The notes under the pieces: generated by a model
The model's database searches: none
The model's input: the letters and a program-made list of their open reading frames with translations, nothing else
Told to the model about the DNA's origin: nothing
Source: Entomospira nematocerorum
GTDB lineage: Bacteria > Spirochaetota > Spirochaetia > WRBN01
Assembly (NCBI RefSeq): GCF_028748105.1
Contig: NZ_CP118168.1
Coordinates: forward strand, 1,302,001-1,366,000
Direction: 5' to 3'
DNA length: 64,000 nucleotides
Translations under genes and position numbers: made by a program
Shown here: positions 16,614 to 24,076 of the stretch, in pieces
How positions within the stretch are numbered: position 1 is the stretch's first letter
Layout of the letters: each line of letters starts with the position of its first letter

Positions 16614-17957
16614 TTACTTATCTCTCTTTTGATTAGAATACTGTTCTTCTTGCTCTAATTGTGATTGCATACAACTAAACGTATGACTCAATTCTATGCG
16701 AGCAGGACAATTATACGAACATACACCGCAATTAATGCACTCACTCAGTCCATATCCAATCGCCTTATCTGGTCGATCTGATAAAATACTATAATACATC
16801 TCTTTGGGTGCTAAATTCAAAGGACAGACCTTTCGACAAGCATTACACCCGATACAAGCCGTTGGTCGAGAAGGTTTGACCTCTTTAGGTAATAACGCCA
16901 AAATACCTGACATCTCCTTAGTAAGAGGTGTCTGATCATCAATCACCATACGCCCCAACATGGGACCATGGGCTATAAGTGTAACGCGTTCCTGAGTAAG
17001 TCCACCACACTCTTCAATAAGAAATTTAATGGGTGTTCCTAGCTTCACAATAAGATTTGCTGGTGAAACAATTCCCTTTCCCGAGATGGTGATAGCTCTC
17101 TCCACTAGAGGTTTAGCAAATGCTAGGGCATCGTACACAGCAACAAATGTGGCCACATTCACAAGCATACATCCGACACTCTCTGGAGTCTCTTTGGCAC
17201 CCAAGCGTAGTCCTGTTGCATAATATACAAGCAATTTAGCCGCACCTTGTGGGTAGCGCTCTTTCAATACCAACGGCTCGATCTCTAATGACGGAGCCAA
17301 TACTTGTAGCGATGCAATCAACTCTGTAATAATACCTAATGTTGACCTATAACTAGAGAGTACTATTTTTTTGGGTTCTAGTAAACGAATTGCAATAACA
17401 ATTCCATTAATAATCTCCTGCATACGCTCTACTAATAATCGGTAATCACTAGCAAGGTACGGTTCTTGCTCCACAGCCTCAATGATTAGCACCTCAACAG
17501 GTTCTTTTACACTCCACTTACTATGTAGAGGTAGAGCACTCCCGCCCATATCAACTAATCCACGCATAGCAATTTCGGAGAGAATTTGCTGTTTACTCCA
17601 ACTACTATAATCACGAATTGTCTCTATCGATTGCACCTTAAATCGCCCACCTGTAGCAATCTCTATAAAGGATGTTTTTTTCCCCTTATGATTGACCTGG
17701 TCTCTAATTGCTCGTACCACGCCTGGCACTGCTGAATGAATATTGATAGACTGTGTTGCTGTTGCCTTGGCAAGCAACATCCCTTCCTCTACCCTATCGC
17801 CTACACGTACTACAGGTAAAGCTTCTTTTCCGTCATGTTGCACAAGGGGATAATACGCCGTAATAGGAATCGCAGCAAATCGCAACGGACTTTCCCGTAA
17901 CTCATCCTTCAATGAGGAAATTTTTACGCCAATGTTTGTACTCTTTCTTTGATGCAT
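16614..17957 (-). CDS. rnfC: RnfC-like Fe-S/nucleotide-binding subunit
   Basis: About 447 residues. It has an N-terminal biotinyl-like/RnfC barrel, an NADH-FMN-type domain (GLVDMGGSALPLHSKW in place of GGAGFPTH; then EPYLASDYRLL and RYPQGAAK), a SLBB-like part, and two intact [4Fe-4S] motifs (CIGCNACRKVCP, CINCGVCSYNCP). In Rnf complexes this peripheral subunit meets the cytosolic NADH pool. ATG 17957 follows GAGGG at about 11 bp. An in-frame GTG at 17975 that overlaps the upstream stop has no ribosome site. Confidence 0.85.
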   Translation of the reverse strand: MHQRKSTNIGVKISSLKDELRESPLRFAAIPITAYYPLVQHDGKEALPVVRVGDRVEEGMLLAKATATQSINIHSAVPGVVRAIRDQVNHKGKKTSFIEIATGGRFKVQSIETIRDYSSWSKQQILSEIAMRGLVDMGGSALPLHSKWSVKEPVEVLIIEAVEQEPYLASDYRLLVERMQEIINGIVIAIRLLEPKKIVLSSYRSTLGIITELIASLQVLAPSLEIEPLVLKERYPQGAAKLLVYYATGLRLGAKETPESVGCMLVNVATFVAVYDALAFAKPLVERAITISGKGIVSPANLIVKLGTPIKFLIEECGGLTQERVTLIAHGPMLGRMVIDDQTPLTKEMSGILALLPKEVKPSRPTACIGCNACRKVCPLNLAPKEMYYSILSDRPDKAIGYGLSECINCGVCSYNCPARIELSHTFSCMQSQLEQEEQYSNQKRDK

Positions 17958-17974
17958 ATAGACAATATCCCTCA

Positions 17975-20149
17975 CTATTTTTGCACAGTTCGTTGTGCCT
18001 TACGGCGATACCAAATATAAAAATGATGCAAACTCATAATACTCAATACTCCTACAATAGAGACAACAACAGCAAGCTCTATCAAATTCTGGTGTGTGAA
18101 GATGATATACGCAATAGCAACAGTGTAAACTAAAAAAACAATAAATGCTAGAACCTTAGATAAGTATCTGTAATAAACATCGAAATTTTGCAGTAAATAT
18201 ATGAAGGACACAATACGATTTGCATCAAACTTACTGAAATATGCAACATTTCCTAAGGCTGTCTGGTCTTTACTCTCCAATTCTCTAACTTCAAAAAAAG
18301 TAGACTTTGTTCCCATATTATTTTGATTAAAAGAAGGCGGCATAATCGTTATCAATGACTCGCCTTTATGCATGTACTTCCGGAGTAACTCTCCCAATCT
18401 GGTATCATCACAATTACCATATGTCTCAAGCACACCAACATCTCGCGCAAGATTATTCAGCACATGCTGAGACATATCTCCGGCTAGTACAACAATCAAA
18501 TTATAGTCAATTGCCCTTTTTACTAACTCTTGAATAGTGTCTGATAATATCAGCGGTACCACCATATAGCCTATACATTCGTTAGCTGAATTCATGAATT
18601 GATACCAATGATAGCTATCGTTATCATTGACAACCTCATCACTCTGATTCATGCCATGCATAATAAACAGCTCTTCTCCACGTAAAAGTGTCCCCCGATA
18701 TCGTTCGGTATCATAGATAATGTCTACACCATCTTCATAGCAAATGACTTCTGCTTTTGCTTGATCTTGTTGCAAATTATTTTTATGCTTTTCCCCTACC
18801 ACCTCGCATAATAAAGACTCCATAAGTGGAACATGTGTCTCACTTATTATCTTTGCCTGTCTCCAATCAGGTACAAGGGGAAAAGCACGTAAGTGTATCC
18901 AAAACGTTTTTCGCTCCTTTGACCGATAAAAAGCATTTGCATTATCACATACTACACCTAATCTTGCAATGTCATCTTGAAAAATTTTATATCCAACAAT
19001 ACGTACTATCTCCCGCCAATAGGGAAGCCAAAAGAGACCTAAGGAGAGTAAGACTAAACTATATCCACTCCATCGCACTCTAGGAGATATGGATGGATAG
19101 TGCTGGAGCGCAAACCAAGCAATCAAAAAGAACAACAGATATCCCACCCAACAAAACCAAATATTAAACGATCCCTGTATGCTAGAATTCAATCTATGAT
19201 GAGTACTACTATTATACTTATACTCGCATTTTTCATACATCAAAATGCTGGAAGAGAAATCTACAGATGCTTCAAATAATGAATCCATAGTCTCTATGTA
19301 ACTTCCCGCTAAAATCTTCTGTCCTTTGACAGCAGCATATCGAGTCCCTTCTGTATGTACATGACACCAAGATGAACAAAGAATTGCATCTACAGGTAAA
19401 ATAGATTCATTGGCAATCAATCGGAAACGATCTCCACGAACAATTATTGTAGCTGATTGTAACGTAGATCGATCCTCCATTATTACAAACTTTGCAAATA
19501 ATTGAATTTTAGCCTCAATCCAACCTGCAGTTTTCTCTGACACTCTCCAGCGATAGATCATAAAGACTATAGCAATAATACTATGTAACAAAAACCATAA
19601 ATGCATTATAGAGATAAGCATCATATCTATGTAATATATATCGAAAATAAAAAGCTGCACTACGTATAAAACACTTAGACCCATCCATCCAAAAAAGATA
19701 TATTGCGACAGTAAAGTAGACTCATCTCGTATGTTTGTTACTCGTAAATTACGACGAATTCGAAAATATCCAATGAGCATTAACAAAAGAAGAATTCCCT
19801 GTATCAGTATGCGCCAAGAACTCCAAAAAGAAGTGTGAATATATGCTATATATAGAGAAAAATATATAATATTAGCAAATAATAGAGCATAAAGCCATGC
19901 GACATCCAACGCTCTATAAGGATATCGTGAGCGTAAAAAGACAACATGTCCACCAGCATTCTTAATAGTATCCACAATAGTCTGCTGACTGACCTTATCT
20001 TCATCTATGCGAAAATAGATCTGATGTCGCCTATCATCACAATCAAGAGAGTCAATTCCATCTATTCGATAGAGAGAATGGTGAATGTGCTCACGTATAT
20101 CACGCTGGTGTAAATTACTAACTTGTACATAAACTTCTCGCGCACCCAT
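17975..20149 (-). CDS. P1B-type ATPase-derived membrane protein without catalytic motifs
   Basis: A 724-residue protein with the architecture of a heavy-metal P-type ATPase: an N-terminal HMA-like fold (no CxxC), paired helices, an actuator-like region (GDRFRLIANESILPVDAIL, 239-257), more helices, a P/N-like region and two C-terminal helices. Every catalytic mark is gone. TGE is absent (VHTEGTRYAAV), the CPC helix reads WLPYW (374-378), DKTGT reads DNANA (402-406), TGDN reads AGDM (556-559), and no GDGxND is found. The frame is intact over 2.2 kb. It heads the rnf operon and is likely leaderless, with -10 TATACT 8 nt before the ATG. Confidence 0.75.
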   Translation of the reverse strand: MGAREVYVQVSNLHQRDIREHIHHSLYRIDGIDSLDCDDRRHQIYFRIDEDKVSQQTIVDTIKNAGGHVVFLRSRYPYRALDVAWLYALLFANIIYFSLYIAYIHTSFWSSWRILIQGILLLLMLIGYFRIRRNLRVTNIRDESTLLSQYIFFGWMGLSVLYVVQLFIFDIYYIDMMLISIMHLWFLLHSIIAIVFMIYRWRVSEKTAGWIEAKIQLFAKFVIMEDRSTLQSATIIVRGDRFRLIANESILPVDAILCSSWCHVHTEGTRYAAVKGQKILAGSYIETMDSLFEASVDFSSSILMYEKCEYKYNSSTHHRLNSSIQGSFNIWFCWVGYLLFFLIAWFALQHYPSISPRVRWSGYSLVLLSLGLFWLPYWREIVRIVGYKIFQDDIARLGVVCDNANAFYRSKERKTFWIHLRAFPLVPDWRQAKIISETHVPLMESLLCEVVGEKHKNNLQQDQAKAEVICYEDGVDIIYDTERYRGTLLRGEELFIMHGMNQSDEVVNDNDSYHWYQFMNSANECIGYMVVPLILSDTIQELVKRAIDYNLIVVLAGDMSQHVLNNLARDVGVLETYGNCDDTRLGELLRKYMHKGESLITIMPPSFNQNNMGTKSTFFEVRELESKDQTALGNVAYFSKFDANRIVSFIYLLQNFDVYYRYLSKVLAFIVFLVYTVAIAYIIFTHQNLIELAVVVSIVGVLSIMSLHHFYIWYRRKAQRTVQK

Positions 20150-20157
20150 GAAATATC

Positions 20158-20186
20158 AGTATACTTCAAATTTATCTCTTTGACAA
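20158..20186 (-). promoter_or_regulatory. Predicted promoter of the ATPase-like/rnf operon
   Basis: On the minus strand, TTGTCA (20181-20186) and TATACT (20158-20163) with a 17-bp spacer. Only 8 nt separate the -10 box from ATG 20149, and there is no Shine-Dalgarno site, so the mRNA should be leaderless. Confidence 0.7.
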
Positions 20187-20226
20187 GTATCTAACCATAA
20201 TCAGAAAAATCTATATCATGAAATTA

Positions 20227-20255
20227 TTGACACCACGATTAATTTAGATTACAAT
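20227..20255 (+). promoter_or_regulatory. Predicted promoter of thiN
   Basis: TTGACA (20227-20232) and TACAAT (20250-20255) with a 17-bp spacer. ATG 20261 follows only 5 nt later, which predicts a leaderless thiN transcript. It is divergent from the promoter at 20158-20186. Confidence 0.75.
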
Positions 20256-20260
20256 CAAGT

Positions 20261-20923
20261 ATGTCATATCACACGATTTTTCCCACATGCGATGCACTTA
20301 TTTTTACTGGTGGTAAGTATCCCCCTACCAACCAGTGGATATCTCTCCTCCAACATAAGCCATTAGTAATCGCAGCTGATTCGGGATTATTACAATTACA
20401 AGGAACGAATATTGCTATCGATCACATCATCGGTGACTTCGACTCTCTTCCTAATGCAGAGAGGATCCTTTCGCAGTATCCAACGGGATCCATCCATCGC
20501 TCCAGTCGAGATAAAGACGAAACTGACACAGAACTAGCTCTCTTACTAGCTCAAAAATACGGATGCAAACAGCCTATTCTTATCGGTGGTGGTGAAGGAC
20601 GCATGGATCATCTTTTAGCGATCATACAACTCTTTCAGACACCTCTTGCCCCGATTGCATGGATTACTGCACAGGAGTATATCCTTCCTGTCTATCAAGA
20701 AAAGCCTCTAATATTACATCAAATGGCAGAGAAAACTATCTCCTTTTATCCCTTGCGTACACCAAAAGAGCCAATACACACCCAAGGACTGCAGTGGCCA
20801 TTTACAGAATTTGAGTATCTCTATAGTAAAATGAGCATCAGCAATGTTATTTCTGATGATACTATGTCTCTGCACATTACCGATGGAATTCTATTAGCAA
20901 TTTTACCCTTTTCAACAACCTAA
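20261..20923 (+). CDS. thiN: Thiamine pyrophosphokinase
   Basis: A 220-residue cytosolic enzyme that converts thiamine to thiamine diphosphate using ATP. Signatures: ALIFTGG at the N terminus, VIAADSGLLQL, IIGDFDSLP, the DETDTELAL motif, and ILIGGGEGRMDHLLA. The C-terminal half is the shorter thiamine-binding domain. No other thiamine gene and no TPP riboswitch is visible, which fits salvage of imported thiamine. There is no ribosome site; the start sits at the expected transcription start. Confidence 0.9.
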   Translation: MSYHTIFPTCDALIFTGGKYPPTNQWISLLQHKPLVIAADSGLLQLQGTNIAIDHIIGDFDSLPNAERILSQYPTGSIHRSSRDKDETDTELALLLAQKYGCKQPILIGGGEGRMDHLLAIIQLFQTPLAPIAWITAQEYILPVYQEKPLILHQMAEKTISFYPLRTPKEPIHTQGLQWPFTEFEYLYSKMSISNVISDDTMSLHITDGILLAILPFSTT

Positions 20924-20927
20924 ATGC

Positions 20928-20956
20928 TTGATTTTATCAATCAATTTATATATGCT
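20928..20956 (+). promoter_or_regulatory. Possible promoter of the lipoprotein gene at 20999
   Basis: TTGATT (20928-20933), 17 bp, TATGCT (20951-20956), in an AT-rich stretch. The leader of about 36 nt carries AAGGA before the ATG. The match is weak to moderate. Confidence 0.35.
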
Positions 20957-20998
20957 ATATGCAATGACGATTAATTTTAAATAATAAGGATTTACATT

Positions 20999-21598
20999 AT
21001 GAATAAAAAAATCTTAGGAATGCTGGCTATAATTTTCTTCACAGCTATAGCATGTGTACAGAAACCCCAGTCTCTCACTAAAGAGCACTTTAGTAGTACA
21101 CTGACAGATGCTTTTGAGCGTCAAAGTGTAGTCCCAGAAGTGGTTAATGGCACATTACGATTTTACGCTACTGATGACCTACTCATTTGGGTAAGAAATG
21201 GTAATTTAGTTCTTGAGGCGAATGCAACACCATTTATCACTGCAGGACTGGAATATAACGATGAAATCCGTGTAGGTGATTACATCATTATGAACACAAA
21301 TACAAATCGCTTGTCTATTGCAAATAATTTAGCACAGACTATGGACATGCAATTCATAAGTCCAAGTGAAATTGCAGATCGACTCTATGAAGCTACACAA
21401 CGTGAAGGAACTCCCTACACCGTCTCTTATGATAAAACCTTTATAATGATTGATGATGGTATTCTTATGATGAGATGGACTGAATCAGCCACTCACTTTG
21501 GAATTCATAAAGACGTTCTTTCGGATGTAGGCGTTGATATCACCAGTTTAAATGATTTTACAGTTGATGGAAATTTTATCGTCGTAACTGTTCGTTAA
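20999..21598 (+). CDS. Predicted lipoprotein of unknown function
   Basis: A 199-residue protein with a lipoprotein signal ending in TAIAC, so Cys20 is the likely lipidated residue. The mature part is acidic and has no motif I recognise. It may be mixed alpha/beta, with repeated hydrophobic strands such as DLLIWVRNGNLVLEA and ILMMRWTES. AAGGA lies 8 bp before the ATG. A strong terminator at 21621-21652 ends the unit, so it is probably transcribed alone or with thiN. Confidence 0.6.
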   Translation: MNKKILGMLAIIFFTAIACVQKPQSLTKEHFSSTLTDAFERQSVVPEVVNGTLRFYATDDLLIWVRNGNLVLEANATPFITAGLEYNDEIRVGDYIIMNTNTNRLSIANNLAQTMDMQFISPSEIADRLYEATQREGTPYTVSYDKTFIMIDDGILMMRWTESATHFGIHKDVLSDVGVDITSLNDFTVDGNFIVVTVR

Positions 21599-21620
21599 TT
21601 AAATATCCTTCAGTATCCAG

Positions 21621-21652
21621 AAGCAAACTTTCGTAAAGTTTGCTTTTTTTTT
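21621..21652 (+). terminator. Strong intrinsic terminator
   Basis: A perfect 11-bp stem (AAGCAAACTTT / AAAGTTTGCTT) with a 3-nt CGT loop, followed at once by a run of nine T residues. It ends the lipoprotein gene. Confidence 0.9.
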
Positions 21653-21698
21653 CGTCGATAGGCTTGTTATGGCTATTAGCTAAAGGAGAAACCCTTTA

Positions 21699-22163
21699 AT
21701 GAATCTACTCACATACTATCCAAGTAAGCTTCCTCACATCGCAACTATCATTCAGTGGCTCGAACCATTTTCTTCCTTTATTCCACTGCAACTAAAAAAA
21801 CGTACACTCTTTCACACTCCTCTTAACCAAGATCCACTACCCATACCTACCGACACATACACACACTACGCTCTCATTTATTGGAGGGCAAAGCATAAAA
21901 GTCCAGAAACACACATCTTACAGTGGTGGAGTGAGCTTAATAAAAGCGTCTCTCAATTTCCCCTTATTCTCATAGAAATTACCAATGACCCCAATCCTCC
22001 AATGGTAGCACCTTCCATATTTTTAGAGTATCAAGATAAGCCTCTCTTTTTCGCTATTTCAATAAAAGATATTGAAGAAGATCCTTCTATTCGTGTTGCT
22101 TTTATGCACTTCATCGAACAACTTACACTCTCCAATGCACCTGACTATGAATCAATTGAATAA
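21699..22163 (+). CDS. Protein of unknown function upstream of birA
   Basis: A 154-residue soluble protein I do not recognise. It is rich in Pro, Trp and aromatic residues (YALIYWRAKHK, HILQWWSELN, FPLILIEITNDPNPP). There is no signal peptide or clear motif. A strong AAAGGAG precedes the ATG. Its 3' end overlaps the birA start region, so the two genes are translationally coupled. Confidence 0.55.
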   Translation: MNLLTYYPSKLPHIATIIQWLEPFSSFIPLQLKKRTLFHTPLNQDPLPIPTDTYTHYALIYWRAKHKSPETHILQWWSELNKSVSQFPLILIEITNDPNPPMVAPSIFLEYQDKPLFFAISIKDIEEDPSIRVAFMHFIEQLTLSNAPDYESIE

Positions 22164-22884
22164 TCCTTTTTTCGGTTCCCTACACTACAAAGAAAGAACA
22201 AACTCTACTATGATAGATGCTCGTTTGAACCCTACCCACGGTGCTGTTTTTCTTACTGATTACCAAGAAGAGGGAAAAGGACGATACCCAACACGTAAGT
22301 GGATTAGTTATCCCGATGATCTCACCTTTACTCTGACACTTGCACAAAATCAGATTACCCTCGCGGGGCCTCTTCCGCTTCTTATCGCACTCTCCATCTA
22401 TCGAGTGATGATGAGTCTATTTTCACAAGTGGAAAGATGTCATCTATCTATTAAATGGCCCAATGACATCTTATTGAATAGCAGAAAACTTGCAGGTATT
22501 CTATGCCAATCATATGATGATTATTACTTTATAGGTATTGGACTTAATATTCATTCACGCAAAGATGAACTTCAAGATAGAGAAAACCATCTACCCAGTT
22601 TTACAGCTATTGGTCTTAATGATGTCCTATCATCACGAATAGATAAATATATACTTTTAGAAAAAATTTTACAGACCATTCATCTAACGCTACATGATAT
22701 CCAATGGCTCACATACTTCAACCAAGTACTTTACAAGCCAACGTATCCTATAACCTATGAGGTAGGCTCTTCTATTATTACAGGATACATCGAATACACA
22801 TCATCAGAGGGAGCTCTTTGTATACGGGATATCTCAAGTAATGACCGTGTATATATTTATGCTGGGGAAGTAATTCGCCGATAA
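22135..22884 (+). CDS. birA: Biotin--[acetyl-CoA-carboxylase] ligase
   Basis: About 250 residues. It activates biotin and attaches it to the carrier protein. Seen: a divergent NST substrate motif (RTNSTMIDARL), the biotin-binding glycine loop as EEGKGRYPTRKWIS (usually GRGR), IKWPNDILLNSRKLAGIL, and FIGIGLNIHS. It lacks the N-terminal DNA-binding wing of E. coli BirA, so it is a ligase only. The start is ATG 22135 or 22147; neither has a clear ribosome site, fitting coupling to the upstream gene. It overlaps convergent rsmD by 28 bp. Confidence 0.85.
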   Translation: MHLTMNQLNNPFFGSLHYKERTNSTMIDARLNPTHGAVFLTDYQEEGKGRYPTRKWISYPDDLTFTLTLAQNQITLAGPLPLLIALSIYRVMMSLFSQVERCHLSIKWPNDILLNSRKLAGILCQSYDDYYFIGIGLNIHSRKDELQDRENHLPSFTAIGLNDVLSSRIDKYILLEKILQTIHLTLHDIQWLTYFNQVLYKPTYPITYEVGSSIITGYIEYTSSEGALCIRDISSNDRVYIYAGEVIRR

Positions 22885-23426
22885 AAAGCCAATTGTGATT
22901 GTCCATAAGATCGTATATCAACACACTGTAAGTCACCAATCACCGCTAAGGGGCTATCTTCCTTGGGATAATGTATTGTAAGGGTTCCATTTGTAGAAAG
23001 TAATTCTTTCTCTACTATCATCTCAATATAGCCAAATTTATGGGGCATTGGAAAAGGTGGATCAAGATGAATAAGATCAAATGTAATGCCAAGCGACGGT
23101 TGATGTAAAAATTTCTCTACACTCATTAAGTGAAGCTTCGATTGAATCTGATTATGAAGAATTTTTAAATTCTCCATAATCGTTAGACGTTTTTGCCCAT
23201 CTTTTTCCACGAGTATGACACGATAGCAACCACGACTAGCAGCTTCTAACGCAACAATACCACTACCCGAAAAGAGATCTAAAAAAGATAATCCCTCAAG
23301 AGATCCGCCATAATGACTCATATGAATAGCAAACATTGATTCTCTCATACGATCCATTGCAGGACGAATAATACCAGGAGGCATCTTCACACGCCTTGAT
23401 CGATACTCACCACCAGTAATACGCAT
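22857..23426 (-). CDS. rsmD: 16S rRNA (guanine(966)-N(2))-methyltransferase
   Basis: A 189-residue SAM-dependent methyltransferase for G966 of 16S rRNA. The N terminus MRITGGEYRSRRV and the RPAMDRMRESMFAI segment are typical. The SAM site is LDLFSGSGIVALEAASRG, and the catalytic motif is DPPF. AGAGGA lies 6 bp before the ATG. It is the last gene of an ileS-unknown-rsmD operon. Confidence 0.9.
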   Translation of the reverse strand: MRITGGEYRSRRVKMPPGIIRPAMDRMRESMFAIHMSHYGGSLEGLSFLDLFSGSGIVALEAASRGCYRVILVEKDGQKRLTIMENLKILHNQIQSKLHLMSVEKFLHQPSLGITFDLIHLDPPFPMPHKFGYIEMIVEKELLSTNGTLTIHYPKEDSPLAVIGDLQCVDIRSYGQSQLAFYRRITSPA

Positions 23427-23428
23427 GA

Positions 23429-24058
23429 TTATTCCTCTTCTTGCCCATGCTGTCGTTCATGCTGATACACAGCCTCATCCGTGAGATCAACAGAGGAAAA
23501 AGGCGTAGATCCACTCATTTTCTTATGATTTTTTTGCACATTTCTCGTCTTGCTAAAGGGTATGGCTTTCATGATTACAGCTGTAATCGCAGCCATACCA
23601 GCTAAAACAGCCGGGCGATTATGCGTCTGTGCAATAAGATTATCCAATGATTTCTCCGTTTGTGCTAAATCTTCTTCAGCCCTCATTAGGGCGTTTCTTG
23701 CTTGCTCAACATTGTCGATATGTTTCATATAAGTCTCGTATAAATCATAATAGCGATCTATACGCATTTGACTAGCTTGATGTGCGATACGTATTCCCAA
23801 GAACCATCCAATCACCAGAAAAACTAGAGTAAATATCACTCCTAGAAGAAACAGAAAAAACCCCCTCTCAAAGATATGAAATACCTTGTAAAGAAGACCC
23901 CAACCAAATAGTCCCAGAAAAATAGCAATAATAACGCCAGCACTTATATTTAATTTTTGTTGTGCACGTTCATCTTGCAATCTAGGAAGAACATAGCCAT
24001 GCTTATACCTATCTTGCACGGTACTCGACTTTGGAATAGTGGGTTTTTTCTGCCACAT
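23429..24058 (-). CDS. Membrane protein of unknown function with coiled coil
   Basis: A 209-residue protein I do not recognise. Two adjacent hydrophobic helices lie at about 41-60 and 67-92 (VIIAIFLGLFGWGLLYKV, FFLFLLGVIFTLVFLVIGWF). A helical, charged stretch follows (VEQARNALMRAEEDLAQTEK) that may form a coiled coil. A short hydrophobic patch (LAGMAAITAVIMKAI) and a polar His/Gln/Glu-rich tail end it. It sits between ileS and rsmD with 2- and 18-bp gaps, so it is co-transcribed with them. Confidence 0.6.
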   Translation of the reverse strand: MWQKKPTIPKSSTVQDRYKHGYVLPRLQDERAQQKLNISAGVIIAIFLGLFGWGLLYKVFHIFERGFFLFLLGVIFTLVFLVIGWFLGIRIAHQASQMRIDRYYDLYETYMKHIDNVEQARNALMRAEEDLAQTEKSLDNLIAQTHNRPAVLAGMAAITAVIMKAIPFSKTRNVQKNHKKMSGSTPFSSVDLTDEAVYQHERQHGQEEE

Positions 24059-24076
24059 ACTTCTTCTCTCCTACAT

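Noticed and set aside
22072..22134. An upstream extension of birA that looks like a signal peptide (KKILLFVLLLC).
   Set aside because: It lies inside the preceding gene in another frame, begins at TTG without a ribosome site, and biotin ligase is cytosolic.
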